Positions 9,310 to 22,109 are shown, numbered from the stretch's first letter. The stretch: 64,000 bases of DNA from Pseudomonas cichorii (GCF_003700275.1 NZ_RBRE01000089.1:19582-83581), one strand, 5' to 3'. The notes: a model not told the origin generated them from the sequence alone. A program made the numbers and translations.

Positions 9310-9821
9310 GGGTTCACTCCGATCCGTGAGGTCAGGGTGAAGGTTTGCATGTTGCTGCTTGCAGCAGCATTGCCGGAAGCCACGGCGCTGGCTCCGGCGG
9401 CGCGGGTATCGTCCCAGGAAATGGTGATGGTGACGGACGGAGGTGCACTGACATCGATACTGCCGGTCGCGGTCGAGCCTGCAAAACTGGTGATGTTGGT
9501 CTTGAAATCATAAAGGTCCTGATCCCGGGCCCTGTTCAGATTCGCTGCAGGAGCCGCCGTCAGATTCGCCAGCGCGTAAGTCGCCAGTACATTGGTTGTA
9601 CCGTTGGCAACCGCATTACCATCCACGTTCGCGCGGATGCGATCCATCATGTCGTAGGCAATGAAGCTCGCCTGACTGGTCATGGTAGAACTGTCGGTGT
9701 ACCTGAGGGCATTGAGCTGGATCGCCGCAGCGCCTAGCAGCCCAATGGCGAGTATCAGGACCGAAACCAGCACCTCGATCAATGTCATGCCGGTCTGGCG
9801 ATAGCGGGTTCCATCAAGCAT
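9306..9821 (-). CDS. pilV: PilV, minor pilin
   Basis: A 171-residue prepilin with leader and helix GMTLIEVLVSVLILAIG (Glu5 present). The ATG at 9821 is chosen over an upstream in-frame TTG because it shares a base with the fimU stop (TGATG arrangement) and has GTGGAAG upstream. It is the GspI-like subunit of the tip complex. Confidence 0.92.
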   Translation of the reverse strand: MLDGTRYRQTGMTLIEVLVSVLILAIGLLGAAAIQLNALRYTDSSTMTSQASFIAYDMMDRIRANVDGNAVANGTTNVLATYALANLTAAPAANLNRARDQDLYDFKTNITSFAGSTATGSIDVSAPPSVTITISWDDTRAAGASAVASGNAAASSNMQTFTLTSRIGVNP

Positions 9822-10291
9822 CAGCAACTTCCACCCAGAATGATTCGGCCCGTCAAACAGATATTCATGGTCTTGGTAACCGAACCCCGCGTATAGGTCA
9901 TGGCCACCGCAGACGCTGGAGTCGCAAGACCGCCCAGATTGTTGAATTCAATGCCTGTCACGTCAGTCGCCGTCAAAGTACCCCCACTGCTCATCGCCGA
10001 GACCGTACGCAGTACCGTCGGGGAAGACCCCGTATCGGAAGCCAGATAGACCCGCAACTCGGTGTTCCACGCAGTACCGCTGGTAGGCGCAATACGTACT
10101 GTCACACCCCGGTTTATCGCCTCCAGACGTGCATAGTTGAGCGCCCGCTGCAAATCGTTGAGCTCGGTATCCACCTTGTTGTTCTGGATCGTGCTGGTGA
10201 AGCTCGGCACGGCAATAGCGGCCACGACGCCGATCAAGGACACAGTGACTAACAATTCTATGAGGCTGAAGCCCTTGGACATATAACGCAT
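9821..10291 (-). CDS. fimU: FimU-type minor pilin (GspH/FimT family)
   Basis: A 156-residue pseudopilin with motif GFSLIELLVTVSLIG. The start is ATG at 10291, with AGGAG seven bases upstream; the open frame runs about 100 codons further but that stretch has no pilin character. It is the first gene of the minor pilin operon, the position of fimU in P. aeruginosa. A cysteine pair near the C-terminus (MNICLTG and GGSC) is typical. The symbol rests on position and family; FimU and FimT are close paralogues. Confidence 0.82.
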   Translation of the reverse strand: MRYMSKGFSLIELLVTVSLIGVVAAIAVPSFTSTIQNNKVDTELNDLQRALNYARLEAINRGVTVRIAPTSGTAWNTELRVYLASDTGSSPTVLRTVSAMSSGGTLTATDVTGIEFNNLGGLATPASAVAMTYTRGSVTKTMNICLTGRIILGGSC

Positions 10292-10313
10292 TGGGTGTCT
10301 CCTAGACGTTACG

Positions 10314-10341
10314 ACTATAAGGCAGCAGCGATGCCTGAAAA
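10314..10341 (-). promoter_or_regulatory. candidate promoter of the minor pilin operon
   Basis: On the minus strand TATAGT (complement of 10314-10319) lies 16 bases after TTTTCA (complement of 10336-10341). The -10 is good and the -35 weak, as expected of an activator-dependent promoter. A 7-of-9 match to the AlgR box CCGTTCGTC lies upstream at 10373-10381. Confidence 0.4.
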
Positions 10342-10424
10342 TATCCAGCAGGATATACGGTTGTTTTGCGATGACGAATGCCCGGATGGCGTTTGGAACA
10401 AGGTTCTTCAGGGAGGAAAAAACA

Positions 10425-10925
10425 ATGAAGCATGCTGGATTTACGTTAGTCGAGCTACTGATCGTGGTGGCACTTGTAGCCATTCTTGCCAATGTCGCCA
10501 GTCCGGCACTGGGCGAACTGATCGATGCCAACCGCAGGCTTGCTGCCGCACAGGAACTCGCCAGCGGCATACGCTCGGCACGGGTTGCAGCCATCACCCG
10601 CAATCAGGTGGTGACCATTCATGCCATAGAAGGTGACTGGAGCAACGGTTGGCGGATTATCTCCGACCTGAAAGGCAACGGCCCGGATGACAGCGATACG
10701 GTACTGGTCGAGCGGGCCATTGATGGAAAAACGCGGATTGTGGGCAACAGCAAGGTCGCAGAGCACATCAGTTTCACAGGCCTTGGCGGCCTGAGAAAGA
10801 CCGCCAACGGCACCTTGAACATTTGCGCCAGAACCGAGCCGGTCAGCCACTATCGGGTGATTGTGGCCATTACCGGCAGAGTCCGGATCGACGATGACAA
10901 GATAACGACAGATATCTGTTCCTGA
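10425..10925 (+). CDS. fimT: FimT, GspH-family pseudopilin
   Basis: A 166-residue prepilin with motif GFTLVELLIVVALVAIL, transcribed away from fimU. The start is ATG at 10425 with GGGAGG about nine bases upstream; an earlier in-frame ATG at 10371 would add 18 codons without a usable ribosome binding site. FimT-type proteins resemble minor pilins. Some, such as Legionella FimT, bind DNA during natural transformation (established for that species only). Convergent with ispH, eight bases apart. Confidence 0.82.
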   Translation: MKHAGFTLVELLIVVALVAILANVASPALGELIDANRRLAAAQELASGIRSARVAAITRNQVVTIHAIEGDWSNGWRIISDLKGNGPDDSDTVLVERAIDGKTRIVGNSKVAEHISFTGLGGLRKTANGTLNICARTEPVSHYRVIVAITGRVRIDDDKITTDICS

Positions 10926-10932
10926 GCCGCCT

Positions 10933-11880
10933 TCAAAGCACAGACTTGACGCGCAACTCCTTGGGAACCGAGAACGTGATGTTCTCTTCGCGGCCGGAAA
11001 GCTCATCCGCGCCGGTCGCGCCCCAGGCCTGCAACTGCTGAATCACGCCGCGTACCAGCACTTCCGGCGCCGACGCACCGGCAGTGATGCCAATGCGCTC
11101 AATACCGTCGAACCAACTGCGCTGCATGTCCTCGGCTCCGTCGATCAGATAGGCCGGGGTCGACATGCGCTCGGCCAGCTCGCGCAGGCGGTTGGAGTTG
11201 GAGCTGTTCGGGCTGCCCACCACCAACACCACATCGCACTCATCGGCCAATTGCTTGACCGCATCCTGACGGTTTTGCGTGGCGTAGCAGATATCGTCCT
11301 TGCGCGGCCCGCCGATAGCCGGGAAACGCGAACGCAAAGCATCGATCACCCGACTGGTATCGTCCATCGACAAGGTGGTCTGGGTGACGAAAGCCAGGGC
11401 ATCCGGATTGCGCACCTGCAGGTTGGCGACATCTTCCTCGTCTTCCACCAGGTAAATCGCACCGCCATTACTGGCGTCGTACTGGCCCATGGTGCCTTCG
11501 ACTTCCGGGTGGCCTTCATGACCGATGAGGATGCATTCGCGGCCATCACGGCTGTAGCGGGCCACTTCGATATGCACCTTGGTCACCAGCGGGCAGGTTG
11601 CATCGAAGACTTTCAGGCCACGGCCTGCCGCTTCGGCACGCACCGCCTGGGAAACACCGTGGGCACTGAAGATGACGATCACGTCATCCGGCACCTGATC
11701 CAGCTCTTCGACGAAGATCGCGCCACGAGCGCGCAGGTCTTCGACGACAAATTTGTTGTGAACGACTTCATGACGCACGTAGATCGGCGGACCAAACACT
11801 TCCAGGGCGCGATTGACGATTTCGATCGCGCGATCCACACCGGCGCAGAAGCCACGGGGGTTGGCGAGTTTGATTTGCAT
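10933..11880 (-). CDS. ispH: IspH, 4-hydroxy-3-methylbut-2-enyl diphosphate reductase
   Basis: A 315-residue Fe-S enzyme that makes isopentenyl and dimethylallyl diphosphate in the last step of the MEP pathway. Cluster cysteines are visible in [11 protein letters not shown] (Cys12), [11 protein letters not shown] and DDICYATQ, plus the substrate motif [10 protein letters not shown]. The ATG at 11880 gives the normal length; the longer open frame adds 34 codons of no family character. It ends a minus-strand run with fkpB, lspA, ileS and ribF. Confidence 0.97.
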   Translation of the reverse strand: MQIKLANPRGFCAGVDRAIEIVNRALEVFGPPIYVRHEVVHNKFVVEDLRARGAIFVEELDQVPDDVIVIFSAHGVSQAVRAEAAGRGLKVFDATCPLVTKVHIEVARYSRDGRECILIGHEGHPEVEGTMGQYDASNGGAIYLVEDEEDVANLQVRNPDALAFVTQTTLSMDDTSRVIDALRSRFPAIGGPRKDDICYATQNRQDAVKQLADECDVVLVVGSPNSSNSNRLRELAERMSTPAYLIDGAEDMQRSWFDGIERIGITAGASAPEVLVRGVIQQLQAWGATGADELSGREENITFSVPKELRVKSVL

Positions 11881-11938
11881 GCTGTGCCTCGTATTCACGT
11901 GCGGAACAGCCCGGCCGGAGCCGGGCCTGATGCCTGGC

Positions 11939-12385
11939 TCAGGAAGCCAGGATCGCCTTGACCTCGAAGATTTGCACTTCAAAGTTCAGTGTCTTGCCAG
12001 CCAGGGGATGATTGAAATCGATGGTGACCTGCTCATCATCGAACTTCTTCACCACGCCCGGTAGTTCAGTATTGGCCGCATCGTTGAAGATCACCAGCAA
12101 TCCTTCGGACAGTTCCATATCCTGGAACTGCGAACGCGGAATGATCTGCACGTTTTGCGGGTTGGGCTGACCAAAAGCGTTTTCCGGCGGAATCTGGACG
12201 GTTTTGCGGTCTCCTGCCTTGAAGCCGAAGATAGCAGCTTCAAAACCGGGCAACAGGTTGCCATCACCCACCTTGAACGTGGCCGGAGCCTTTTCAAAGG
12301 TGCTGTCCACCGTATCGCCGTTTTCCAGGTGCAAGGCAAAATGCAGAGTGACTTCGGTATTCTGGCCGATGCGCAGTTCAGTCAT
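11939..12385 (-). CDS. fkpB: FkpB (SlpA-like) FKBP-type peptidyl-prolyl isomerase
   Basis: A 148-residue cytoplasmic prolyl isomerase of the SlyD/FkpB class. The FKBP core surrounds an inserted IF domain (about residues 70-125), with [10 protein letters not shown] and the NHPLAGKTL segment typical of the class. It follows lspA with an eight-base overlap and precedes ispH by 58 bases, the same order as in E. coli (ileS-lspA-fkpB-ispH). Confidence 0.93.
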   Translation of the reverse strand: MTELRIGQNTEVTLHFALHLENGDTVDSTFEKAPATFKVGDGNLLPGFEAAIFGFKAGDRKTVQIPPENAFGQPNPQNVQIIPRSQFQDMELSEGLLVIFNDAANTELPGVVKKFDDEQVTIDFNHPLAGKTLNFEVQIFEVKAILAS

Positions 12386-12896
12386 GAACAGGCTCCCCCT
12401 CTTTCTTGCTCTTGAACATATCCAGCGCCAGCATGATTGCGCCTACAGTAATCGCACTGTCGGCCACATTGAAAGCCGGGAAGTACCAACGGTTCTGCCA
12501 GTGCACCAGAATGAAGTCGATGACGTGACCCAGCACGACACGGTCATAAAGGTTACCCAGCGCGCCGCCCAGGACCAGTGCCAGGGCAATCGCCAGCCAG
12601 GTGTCATCGCGACCAAGACGCTTGAGCCACACCACCAGCACCGCACTGACGCCAATCGCGATCAGGGCGAACAGCCAGCGCTGCCAGCCTGCGCCGTCAG
12701 CCAGGAAGCTGAAGGCTGCGCCTGTGTTGTAGGCAAGAGTCCAGCTGAAGTAATCCGGAATCACGATGATCTGTTGGTACAGGCTCAGCGAGTTCTCGAA
12801 GTAATACTTGCTGGCCTGGTCGATGACCAGAACCAGCAGGCTCAACCACAACCAGCTCAAACGACCGAAACGGCCTGTAGCGCCTGAATTAGGCAT
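12378..12896 (-). CDS. lspA: LspA, lipoprotein signal peptidase II
   Basis: A 172-residue inner-membrane aspartyl protease that removes signal peptides from diacylated prolipoproteins. It has four hydrophobic segments and the catalytic aspartates Asp127 (GHVIDF) and Asp146 (FNVADS), 19 residues apart as in the P. aeruginosa enzyme. The ATG at 12896 overlaps the end of ileS by eight bases; a longer frame reading into ileS is not used. Confidence 0.96.
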   Translation of the reverse strand: MPNSGATGRFGRLSWLWLSLLVLVIDQASKYYFENSLSLYQQIIVIPDYFSWTLAYNTGAAFSFLADGAGWQRWLFALIAIGVSAVLVVWLKRLGRDDTWLAIALALVLGGALGNLYDRVVLGHVIDFILVHWQNRWYFPAFNVADSAITVGAIMLALDMFKSKKEGEPVHD

Positions 12897-15720
12897 AGTG
12901 ACGAACCTCGCCCGCGCCGCTGATGTTATCCACGCAGCGACCACAGATTTCAGGATGCTCAGGGTTCACGCCAACGTCTTCACGGTGATGCCAGCAACGG
13001 GCACACTTGGCGTGGCCGGACTTGACCACTTTCAGCTTCAGGCCTGCAACCTCGGTCACCACCGCATCGGCTGGTGCCGACAACAGAGGCGCGACACTGG
13101 CCGTGGAAGTGATCAACACGAAGCGCAGTTCATTACTGAGCTTCGACAGGTCGGCAACCAGCGAATCTTCGGCGTACAAGGTCACTTCGGCCTGCAGGTT
13201 GCCGCCAATCGCCTTGGCTGCGCGCAGGTTTTCCATTTCCTTGTTGACCGAAGTCTTGACCGCCATGATCCGTTCCCAATAGGCGCGGTCCAGCTCGAAG
13301 CCCTCGGGCATTTCGCTCAGGCCTTCGTACCAGGTGTTGAGCATCACGGACTCGTTGCGCTCGCCCGGCAGGAACTGCCACAGCTCGTCGGCGGTGAAGG
13401 CCAGGATCGGAGCGATCCAGCGCACCAGCGCTTCGGAGATGTGGAACAGCGCCGTCTGGCACGAGCGACGCGCCTTGCTGTCAGGGGCCGTGGTGTACTG
13501 ACGGTCCTTGATGATGTCCAGATAGAAGCCGCCCAGCTCCTGCACGCAGAAGTTGTGGATCTTCGAGTAGACGTTCCAGAAGCGGTATTCACCGTAGTGC
13601 TCTTGCAACTCGCGCTGCAGCAGCAAGGTGCGGTCCACAGCCCAGCGATCCAGCGCCAGCATGTCTTCAGCAGGCAGCAGGTCGGTGGCCGGGTTGAAAC
13701 CGGACAGGTTGGAAAGCAGGAAGCGTGCAGTGTTGCGGATCCGGCGATAGGCATCGGCGCTGCGCTGCAGGATCTGCTCGGAAACGGCCATTTCACCCGA
13801 ATAGTCGGTGGCCGAAACCCACAGGCGCATGATGTCGGCGCCCAGGGTGTCGTTGACCTTCTGCGGCGCGATGACGTTACCCAGCGACTTGGACATCTTG
13901 CGGCCGTTTTCGTCGACGGTAAAACCGTGAGTCAACAGTTCGCGGTATGGCGCGTTGTCGTCGATGGCACAGCCAGTCAGCAGCGAGGAATGGAACCAGC
14001 CGCGGTGCTGGTCGGAGCCTTCCAGATACAGGTCCGCACGCGGGCCGGTTTCGTGGCCCATCGGGTGCGAACCGCGCAATACGTGCCAGTGAGTGGTGCC
14101 GGAGTCGAACCAGACGTCCAGGGTGTCGGAGATCTTGTCGTATTTCGGCGCTTCATCGCCCAGCAGCTCGGCAGCGTCCAGCCTGAACCAGGCTTCGATG
14201 CCCTCTTTCTCGACGCGCTGGGCCACTTCTTCCATCAGTTCGACGGTACGTGGGTGCAACTCGCCGCTTTCCTTGTGCAGGAAGAACGGGATCGGCACGC
14301 CCCAGTTACGCTGACGGGAGATGCACCAGTCAGGACGGTTGACGATCATGGAGTGCAGACGCGCCTGACCCCAGGCCGGAACGAACCGGGTGTCTTCGAT
14401 GGCCTTGATCGCACGATCACGCAGGGTTGCACCAGCCACTGGCTGCTTGTCCATGCCGACGAACCATTGCGCAGTGGCGCGGTAGACCAGCGGCGATTTG
14501 TGGCGCCAGCAGTGCATGTAGCTGTGGGTGATGGTTTCGGTGTGCATCAGGTTGCCGACTTCAGCCAGCTTGTCGATGATTCCCTGATTGGCCTTGAAGA
14601 TGAACTGGCCACCAAAGAACTCCAGCGACTCGACATACACGCCGTTGCTCTGCACCGGGCTTAGGATGTCATCGTTGCTCATCCCGTACTGCTTGCAGAT
14701 ATTGAAGTCGTCCATGCCGTAGGCCGGGGCGCTGTGGACCACGCCCGTGCCAGCGCTCAGCTCGACGTATCCGGCCACATAAAGCGGCGACAGACGGTCG
14801 TAGAACGGATGACGGAAGTTGATCAGTTCCAGCGTCTGGCCAACCGTCGTGGCGATGACCGAGCCTTCGAGCTTGTAACGCGCCAGGCACGACTCGACCA
14901 GCTCTTCAGCCAGGACCAGCAGCCTGTCACCCACATCGACCAGCGCGTAGGTGAACTCCGGATGGACGTTAAGCGCCTGGTTGGCCGGGATGGTCCACGG
15001 GGTAGTGGTCCAGATCACGATGGCCGCAGGTTTCGGCAGCGAAGCCAGACCGAAAGCCTCGGCCAGTTTCGCCTCGTCGGCGACCGGGAAGGCGACATCG
15101 ATGGTTGGCGACTTCTTGTCCTGATATTCGACTTCCGCTTCAGCCAGGGCCGAACCGCAATCGAAGCACCAGTTCACCGGCTTTAGGCCCTTGAACACGA
15201 AGCCGCCCTTGACCATTTCGGCCAGCGCACGGATTTCCCCGGCTTCGTTGGCGAAGTTCATGGTCAGGTATGGATTGTCCCAGTCCCCCAGCACACCCAG
15301 ACGGATGAACTCGGACTTCTGGCCCTCGACCTGCTCGGCAGCATAGGCACGGCACAGCTCGCGGGTCTTGTCGGCGGACAGGTTCTTGCCGTGGGTGACC
15401 TCGACTTTATGCTCGATCGGCAGGCCATGGCAGTCCCAGCCCGGAACATAAGGCGCATCGAAGCCCGACAGGGTCTTGGAGCGCACGATCATGTCCTTGA
15501 GGATCTTGTTTACGGCGTGACCGATGTGAATATTGCCGTTGGCATAGGGAGGACCGTCGTGCAGGACGAACTTTGGACGATCCTTGCCAATTTCGCGCAG
15601 CTTCTGGTACAGGCCAATGCTGTCCCAGCGCTGCAGAGTTTGCGGCTCGCGCTGGGGCAGGCCGGCCTTCATCGGGAAGGCGGTGTCCGGAAGGTTTAGC
15701 GTGGCTTTATAATCGGTCAT
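12889..15720 (-). CDS. ileS: IleS, isoleucyl-tRNA synthetase
   Basis: A 943-residue class I synthetase, normal length for the bacterial type. HIGH is at residues 65-68 within [12 protein letters not shown] and KMSKS at 608-612, with the CP1 editing domain between. The C-terminus carries a zinc-binding pair of CxxC motifs (CARCW and CGRC). It overlaps ribF upstream by four bases and lspA downstream by eight. Confidence 0.98.
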   Translation of the reverse strand: MTDYKATLNLPDTAFPMKAGLPQREPQTLQRWDSIGLYQKLREIGKDRPKFVLHDGPPYANGNIHIGHAVNKILKDMIVRSKTLSGFDAPYVPGWDCHGLPIEHKVEVTHGKNLSADKTRELCRAYAAEQVEGQKSEFIRLGVLGDWDNPYLTMNFANEAGEIRALAEMVKGGFVFKGLKPVNWCFDCGSALAEAEVEYQDKKSPTIDVAFPVADEAKLAEAFGLASLPKPAAIVIWTTTPWTIPANQALNVHPEFTYALVDVGDRLLVLAEELVESCLARYKLEGSVIATTVGQTLELINFRHPFYDRLSPLYVAGYVELSAGTGVVHSAPAYGMDDFNICKQYGMSNDDILSPVQSNGVYVESLEFFGGQFIFKANQGIIDKLAEVGNLMHTETITHSYMHCWRHKSPLVYRATAQWFVGMDKQPVAGATLRDRAIKAIEDTRFVPAWGQARLHSMIVNRPDWCISRQRNWGVPIPFFLHKESGELHPRTVELMEEVAQRVEKEGIEAWFRLDAAELLGDEAPKYDKISDTLDVWFDSGTTHWHVLRGSHPMGHETGPRADLYLEGSDQHRGWFHSSLLTGCAIDDNAPYRELLTHGFTVDENGRKMSKSLGNVIAPQKVNDTLGADIMRLWVSATDYSGEMAVSEQILQRSADAYRRIRNTARFLLSNLSGFNPATDLLPAEDMLALDRWAVDRTLLLQRELQEHYGEYRFWNVYSKIHNFCVQELGGFYLDIIKDRQYTTAPDSKARRSCQTALFHISEALVRWIAPILAFTADELWQFLPGERNESVMLNTWYEGLSEMPEGFELDRAYWERIMAVKTSVNKEMENLRAAKAIGGNLQAEVTLYAEDSLVADLSKLSNELRFVLITSTASVAPLLSAPADAVVTEVAGLKLKVVKSGHAKCARCWHHREDVGVNPEHPEICGRCVDNISGAGEVRHYA

Positions 15721-16667
15721 TTCAGGCTCTTGGTTAGCGGTTGACCATGCCAGTGGGCACGGGCGGCGGCGACGTCCGCATTGATCGCCGTCTTGAGCGC
15801 CTCCAGTGAGGCAAAACGCTGCTCATCACGCAGCTTGTGGTGGAAAGCCACCGTCAAACGCCGGCCATAGATATCACCGGCAAAATCCAGAAGATGTACC
15901 TCAAGGTGGGCACTGCCATCACCTGCCACGGTCGGACGCACGCCGATATTGGCGACCCCCGGCCAGGCCTTGCCATCGATGCTGGTGCTGACCAGGTAAA
16001 CCCCGCTCAACGGCACACGACGACGCTTGAGTTGCACATTGGCCGTGGGCGTACCCAACTGGCGTGCCAGCTTCTGGCCATGCAGAACCCGTCCGGTAAT
16101 CTGGAACGGGCGACCGAGCAAACGCTCGGCCAGGGCAAAGTCCGAGGCAGCCAGGGCATTACGCACCTTGGTGCTGCTGACCCGGATACCATCTATCTCA
16201 ACGGTCTGCGCCGCTTCTACGGTAAAGCCATGGGCATTACCGGCTTGTTGCAGGAAGTCGAAGTCGCCGATGCGGTCGCAACCGAAACGGAAATCGTCGC
16301 CCACCTCAAGATGCTGCACTCCCAACCCGTCGATCAGGATTGTCTCGACGAAACTGGCGGCACTCAATTGGCTCAGACGCTGGTTGAAGGACAGGCACAA
16401 GACCCGGTCAACACCCTCGGCGCTCAACAGCTCAAGCTTGTCACGCAAGCGGGCCAGCCGTGCCGGTGCCGTCTCGGGAGCAAAGAATTCCCGTGGCTGC
16501 GGCTCGAAAATAACCACGCAACTGGGCACGCCCAACTCGACAGCGCGTTCCCGCAGACGCTTCAGGATAGCCTGATGGCCGCGGTGAACACCGTCAAAAT
16601 TGCCAATCGTGGCGACGCAGCCCCGATGCTGGGGGCGCAGGTTGTGTAGGCCTCTAACCAGCTGCAT
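15717..16667 (-). CDS. ribF: RibF, bifunctional riboflavin kinase/FAD synthetase
   Basis: A 316-residue enzyme that phosphorylates riboflavin to FMN and adenylylates it to FAD. The N-terminal nucleotidyltransferase shows [16 protein letters not shown]; the C-terminal kinase shows [10 protein letters not shown]. The ATG at 16667 gives family length; the open frame extends 32 codons upstream. It is followed by ileS with a four-base overlap. Confidence 0.96.
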   Translation of the reverse strand: MQLVRGLHNLRPQHRGCVATIGNFDGVHRGHQAILKRLRERAVELGVPSCVVIFEPQPREFFAPETAPARLARLRDKLELLSAEGVDRVLCLSFNQRLSQLSAASFVETILIDGLGVQHLEVGDDFRFGCDRIGDFDFLQQAGNAHGFTVEAAQTVEIDGIRVSSTKVRNALAASDFALAERLLGRPFQITGRVLHGQKLARQLGTPTANVQLKRRRVPLSGVYLVSTSIDGKAWPGVANIGVRPTVAGDGSAHLEVHLLDFAGDIYGRRLTVAFHHKLRDEQRFASLEALKTAINADVAAARAHWHGQPLTKSLK

Positions 16668-16798
16668 AACGCACTTCTTGCTCATAAAGTGGCCGATTAT
16701 AACCACACACGGCCGCGGACGACAGGCGCACGCCAAGACCAGACAACAGTTGTCGGGCCGCAATGCGAAAAACCGACAGCTGCCACGTCAAACCACAC

Positions 16799-18337
16799 CT
16801 ACATGATTGCCTTGCGGGCGAAATCCCGCAGACGAAACCCCAGTAACAGCAACATGCCGAAATAGACCACCACACCCGCAACGACCAGCGCACCCAGACG
16901 CACGAAACGCTCCAGCATCTGGCCCTCGCTCCAGACCGGCATTACCTGCATCAACCCCAACAGCACACCCGACATGACCGCCACGGCAAGCATCAGCTTG
17001 AACAGGAACTTCGTCCAGCCAGGTTGCGGCTGGAACAGGTCCTGCCTGCGCAGTTGCCAGAACAGCAGGCCGGCGTTGATGCACGCTCCGACACTGATCG
17101 CCAGGGCAAGGCCCGCATGCTGCAACGGCACGATAAACGCCAGGTTGAGCAACTGGGTAACGACAAGGGTGAAGATCGCGATTTTCACCGGCGTACGAAT
17201 ATTCTGCTGAGCATAAAAACCGGGGGCCAGCACCTTGATCAGAATGATCCCCAGCAACCCCACCGAATACGCCACCAGCGCACGCTGGGTCATGGCCGCG
17301 TCCAAGGCATCGAACTTGCCATACTGAAACAGGGAAACGGTCAACGGCTCAGCCAAAAGACCCAGCGCCAGCGTACAAGGCAAGACCAATACAAAGCAAA
17401 GGCGCAACCCCCAGTCGAGAATCCGCGAGTACTCCTGACGATCCTTGCTGGCGTAGGTTTTCGACAGGATCGGCAACAGGATCGTACCCAGCGCCACACC
17501 CAGCACACCGGATGGCAGCTCCATCAAGCGGTCGGCGTAATACATCCACGACACTGAACCGGCGACGAGAAACGAGGCAAAGATCGTGTTGATGATCAGG
17601 GATATCTGACTGACGGAAACACCAAGGATGGCAGGCAGCATCTGCCGCATCACACGCCAGACACCCGAATCGCGCAGGTTGAGGCGCGGCAGGACCAGCA
17701 TGCCGATTTTTTTCAGGTGCGGCAGTTGATACAGCAACTGCAGCAAGCCACCAGCCAGTACCGCCCAGCCCAGCGCCATGACCGGCGGATCGAAATAAGG
17801 CGTCAGGAACAGGGCAAAGAAAATCATGCTGACGTTAAGCAGCGTCGGCACGAACGCCGGCACGGAAAAACGGTTCCAGGTATTGAGGATCGCGCCCGCC
17901 AGCGATGACAGCGAAATCAGCAATATATAAGGAAAGGTCACCCGCAGCAGATCGGCGGTCAGGGTAAATTTTTCCGGCGAGTCGACAAAACCCGGCGCGG
18001 TCGCCCAGATCAGCCAGGGCGCGAAGACAACGCCCAGCAAGGTGACAAATGCCAGCGCCAGCGTGAGCAGGCCGGTGACGTAGGCGACAAAGGTTCGGGT
18101 CGCTTCCTCGCCATGCTGGCTCTTGTATTCGGCCAGGATCGGCACAAAAGCCTGGGAAAAGGCCCCTTCGGCAAAGATTCGGCGCAGCAGATTGGGCAGT
18201 TTGAAGGCAATGAAAAAGGCATCCGTCGCCATCCCGGCACCGAATGTGCGCGCAATGATGGTATCCCGAATGAAGCCCAAAACCCGGGAAAGCATGGTGA
18301 TAGAGCTGACGGCGGCTAGTGACTTGAGTAGATTCAT
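16799..18337 (-). CDS. murJ: MurJ, lipid II flippase
   Basis: A 512-residue integral membrane protein with about 14 hydrophobic segments, starting [22 protein letters not shown] as MurJ/MviN proteins do. It flips lipid II across the inner membrane for peptidoglycan synthesis. It is divergent from rpsT and lies 131 bases before ribF. That gap holds no gene. Confidence 0.96.
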   Translation of the reverse strand: MNLLKSLAAVSSITMLSRVLGFIRDTIIARTFGAGMATDAFFIAFKLPNLLRRIFAEGAFSQAFVPILAEYKSQHGEEATRTFVAYVTGLLTLALAFVTLLGVVFAPWLIWATAPGFVDSPEKFTLTADLLRVTFPYILLISLSSLAGAILNTWNRFSVPAFVPTLLNVSMIFFALFLTPYFDPPVMALGWAVLAGGLLQLLYQLPHLKKIGMLVLPRLNLRDSGVWRVMRQMLPAILGVSVSQISLIINTIFASFLVAGSVSWMYYADRLMELPSGVLGVALGTILLPILSKTYASKDRQEYSRILDWGLRLCFVLVLPCTLALGLLAEPLTVSLFQYGKFDALDAAMTQRALVAYSVGLLGIILIKVLAPGFYAQQNIRTPVKIAIFTLVVTQLLNLAFIVPLQHAGLALAISVGACINAGLLFWQLRRQDLFQPQPGWTKFLFKLMLAVAVMSGVLLGLMQVMPVWSEGQMLERFVRLGALVVAGVVVYFGMLLLLGFRLRDFARKAIM

Positions 18338-18506
18338 TGAAAGAGTTTTATGTCCTGGCCAAAGGATAGGCGCTCACGCCGTCCATTTATGCGATACTTC
18401 GCGCCGCAAAAAGCCCGAAGCCAAAGTCCGCGAGTTTACAGGTCGCACGCCGGAAATAAATATCCGGATCATATCGCGACCACTCAGCGGAACACCTCAA
18501 CCGCCC

Positions 18507-18535
18507 TTGACAAGCGACAAACTCATCGGCATGAT
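18507..18535 (+). promoter_or_regulatory. sigma-70 promoter of rpsT
   Basis: TTGACA at 18507-18512, a 17-base spacer and CATGAT at 18530-18535. Transcription would start near 18542, giving a leader of about 45 bases before rpsT. Confidence 0.6.
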
Positions 18536-18587
18536 TCGCGGCCTATTTTGTTAGCTATTTCATAAAAGTCTTTCGAGGAGCTCGACG

Positions 18588-18866
18588 GTGGCCAACACAC
18601 CTTCCGCCAAAAAACGTGCAAAACAGGCTGAGAAGCGTCGCAGCCACAACGCCAGCCTGCGTTCCATGGTTCGCACCTACATCAAGAATGTAGTCAAAGC
18701 CATCGACACAAAAGACGCTGAAAAAGCGCAAGCTGCTTACATTCTGGCTGTTCCTGTTATCGACCGTATGGCCGATAAAGGCATCATCCACAAGAACAAA
18801 GCTGCTCGTCATAAAAGCCGCCTGAACGGTCACATCAAGGCTCTGAGCCTTGCTGCTGCCGCGTAA
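18588..18866 (+). CDS. rpsT: RpsT, 30S ribosomal protein S20
   Basis: A 92-residue, very basic protein beginning [20 protein letters not shown], as S20 does. The start codon is GTG behind GAGGAG, so translation may be tuned by the weak start; S20 uses a non-ATG start (UUG) and autogenous control in E. coli. A strong terminator follows 15 bases after the stop. Confidence 0.98.
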   Translation: MANTPSAKKRAKQAEKRRSHNASLRSMVRTYIKNVVKAIDTKDAEKAQAAYILAVPVIDRMADKGIIHKNKAARHKSRLNGHIKALSLAAAA

Positions 18867-18880
18867 GCGACGCGCTTGTT

Positions 18881-18909
18881 AAAAAACCGACCCCAGGGTC
18901 GGTTTTTTA
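18881..18909 (+). terminator. rho-independent terminator of rpsT
   Basis: Inverted repeat ACCGACCC/GGGTCGGT followed by a run of six T, preceded by six A, which also allows function on the other strand. Confidence 0.9.
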
Positions 18910-18930
18910 TTGCCCGCAATTTATGCCTTG

Positions 18931-18970
18931 TGCAGGAGAAAATTCATTCGCGAATGAATTCACCCCTGCA
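18931..18970. repeat. REP-like palindrome (rpsT/creA)
   Basis: Nearly perfect palindrome centred on ATTCATTCGCGAATGAAT with TGCAGG and CCTGCA ends. It lies between the convergent rpsT and creA genes. Confidence 0.7.
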
Positions 18971-18979
18971 TAGACCCCA

Positions 18980-19450
18980 TCAAGGCGTTGTCGCGTGCGG
19001 CCACGGCAGGATAGGAATCGCCGTCACCGCATTCTGCGGACTTCCCTCGATGATCCGGTCGCTATAGACCAGATAAACCAGGGTATTGCGCTTCTCATCC
19101 AGGAAACGCACCACCTGCATGGTCTTGAAGACCAGCGAAGTGCGCTCCTTGAAAACCTCTTCGCCATCCTTGAGCGGCGGCTGGAAGCGAATCGGCCCGA
19201 CCTGGCGACAGGCAATTGAAGCCTCGGCGCGATCCTCGGCAAGGCCCAACCCGCCCTTCACGCCGCCCGTCTTGGCGCGAGACAGATAACAGGTCACACC
19301 CTCGACCTTGGGATCATCGAAGGCCTCGACCACAATCCGGTCGTTGGGACCGACAAACTTGAACACCGTCGAAACCTGACCAATCTCTTCAGCCGCGGCC
19401 AGCGCCGGAACAACCAGCAGCGCCGCCAGAAAAGCCTTCATGACTCGCAT
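18980..19450 (-). CDS. creA: CreA-family periplasmic protein
   Basis: A 156-residue protein with an N-terminal signal peptide ([15 protein letters not shown]) and the conserved CreA core ([20 protein letters not shown]). The family is widespread and its function is not established. In the E. coli cre locus it neighbours the CreBC system, but no such genes are here. It lies 26 bases after proB on the same strand. Confidence 0.9.
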   Translation of the reverse strand: MRVMKAFLAALLVVPALAAAEEIGQVSTVFKFVGPNDRIVVEAFDDPKVEGVTCYLSRAKTGGVKGGLGLAEDRAEASIACRQVGPIRFQPPLKDGEEVFKERTSLVFKTMQVVRFLDEKRNTLVYLVYSDRIIEGSPQNAVTAIPILPWPHATTP

Positions 19451-19476
19451 CGAACCTTCCTTTTGATGATCCCGAA

Positions 19477-20598
19477 TCAGACGAGAATCAGGTTATCCCG
19501 ATGAATAAGCTCAGGCTCGGCCATATAGCCAAGCTCACGCACAATGGCATCGGACGACTGACCGATGATCTTCTGCGCCTCGATAGCACTGTAGTTACTC
19601 AGGCCGCGAGCGATTTCGCGACCATCCGGCGCCACGCACACAACCATTTCGCCACGACGAAAGCTGCCCTGAACCACTTTTACGCCAACCGGCAGCAAGC
19701 TCTTGTGATCACGCACCAGAGCAGCCACAGCCCCCTCATCCAGCACCAGAGTGCCACGAGTCTGCAGATGACCCGCCAGCCACTGTTTGCGTGCAGCAAG
19801 CATTTCGCGCTCGGGCGATAGCAACGTACCCAACTGCTCGCCCGCCTTGAGGCGCGCCAGCACTCGCTCGATACGACCGCCAACGATCACGGTATGCGCA
19901 CCGGATCGTGCCGCCAGACGCGCCGCACGCAGCTTGGTCTGCATGCCACCACGCCCCAGGGCACCGCCCGTACCACCCGCAACCGCATCCAGCGCCGGAT
20001 CATCGGCACGCGCTTCATAAATGAGCTGCGCGTCCGGGTTGTTGCGCGGATCGGCATCGAACATGCCATCCCGGTCAGTCAGAATGACCAGCAGATCAGC
20101 CTCGACCAGGTTGGCCACCAGCGCCGCCAGCGTATCGTTGTCACCAAAACGGATTTCGTCGGTCACAACCGTGTCGTTCTCGTTGATGACCGGTACGACA
20201 CCCAGCTCGACCAGCGTGCGCAGAGTGCTGCGCGCATTAAGGTAACGCTTGCGATCAGACAGATCGTCATGGGTCAGAAGAATCTGCGCGGTATGCCGGT
20301 CATGCTCGGCAAAACTGGACTCCCAGGCCTGCACCAACCCCATCTGACCGATGGCAGCAGCAGCCTGCAGCTCATGCATGGCACTGGGTCGCACCGCCCA
20401 GCCCAGACGACTCATGCCGGCAGCGACCGCCCCGGAAGAAACCAGCACCAGCTCGACGCCTGCCTCATGCAGCGCCACCATCTGCTCTACCCACACACCC
20501 ATGGCCGAGCGATCAAGCCCCTTGCCATCCGCCGTCAGCAGGGCGCTGCCGATCTTCACGACCCAGCGCTGGGCACCCGTCACTTTGCTGCGCATCAT
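19477..20598 (-). CDS. proB: ProB, glutamate 5-kinase
   Basis: A 373-residue enzyme for the first step of proline synthesis, ATP-dependent phosphorylation of glutamate. An amino-acid-kinase domain ([10 protein letters not shown] at the start; [18 protein letters not shown] for nucleotide and substrate binding) is followed by a C-terminal PUA domain from about residue 280. It lies after obgE on the same strand but behind that gene's terminator. Confidence 0.97.
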   Translation of the reverse strand: MMRSKVTGAQRWVVKIGSALLTADGKGLDRSAMGVWVEQMVALHEAGVELVLVSSGAVAAGMSRLGWAVRPSAMHELQAAAAIGQMGLVQAWESSFAEHDRHTAQILLTHDDLSDRKRYLNARSTLRTLVELGVVPVINENDTVVTDEIRFGDNDTLAALVANLVEADLLVILTDRDGMFDADPRNNPDAQLIYEARADDPALDAVAGGTGGALGRGGMQTKLRAARLAARSGAHTVIVGGRIERVLARLKAGEQLGTLLSPEREMLAARKQWLAGHLQTRGTLVLDEGAVAALVRDHKSLLPVGVKVVQGSFRRGEMVVCVAPDGREIARGLSNYSAIEAQKIIGQSSDAIVRELGYMAEPELIHRDNLILV

Positions 20599-20643
20599 CT
20601 TCCAACCTTAGCCAGAGAATTTTCTTAATACGGATTCGAGATA

Positions 20644-20676
20644 CAAAAACGCCGCTATCAGTCAGTAGCGGCGTTC
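20644..20676 (-). terminator. rho-independent terminator of obgE
   Basis: On the minus strand a ten-base stem AACGCCGCTA/TAGCGGCGTT with an seven- to eight-base loop is followed by five T. It separates obgE from proB. Confidence 0.85.
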
Positions 20677-20693
20677 AAGTTTACTGCAAGCGA

Positions 20694-22061
<1,368 letters not shown>

Positions 22062-22080
22062 TCACCAACATCTACAAACA

Positions 22081-22109
22081 AAAAAGCCCCGTCGCAAGAC
22101 AGGGCTTTT
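22081..22109 (-). terminator. terminator after rpmA
   Basis: Stem AAAAGCCC..GTC / GAC..GGGCTTTT with a GCAA loop and one C-A mismatch, giving T runs on the minus strand. It lies 15 bases past rpmA and may attenuate transcription into obgE. Confidence 0.8.

Noticed and set aside
10371-10424. N-terminal extension of FimT
   Set aside because: Adds residues before the pilin leader; GGGAGG lies next to the ATG at 10425.
12808-14664. 618-codon plus-strand open frame
   Set aside because: Antisense to ileS, lspA region; no ribosome binding site and no recognisable family.
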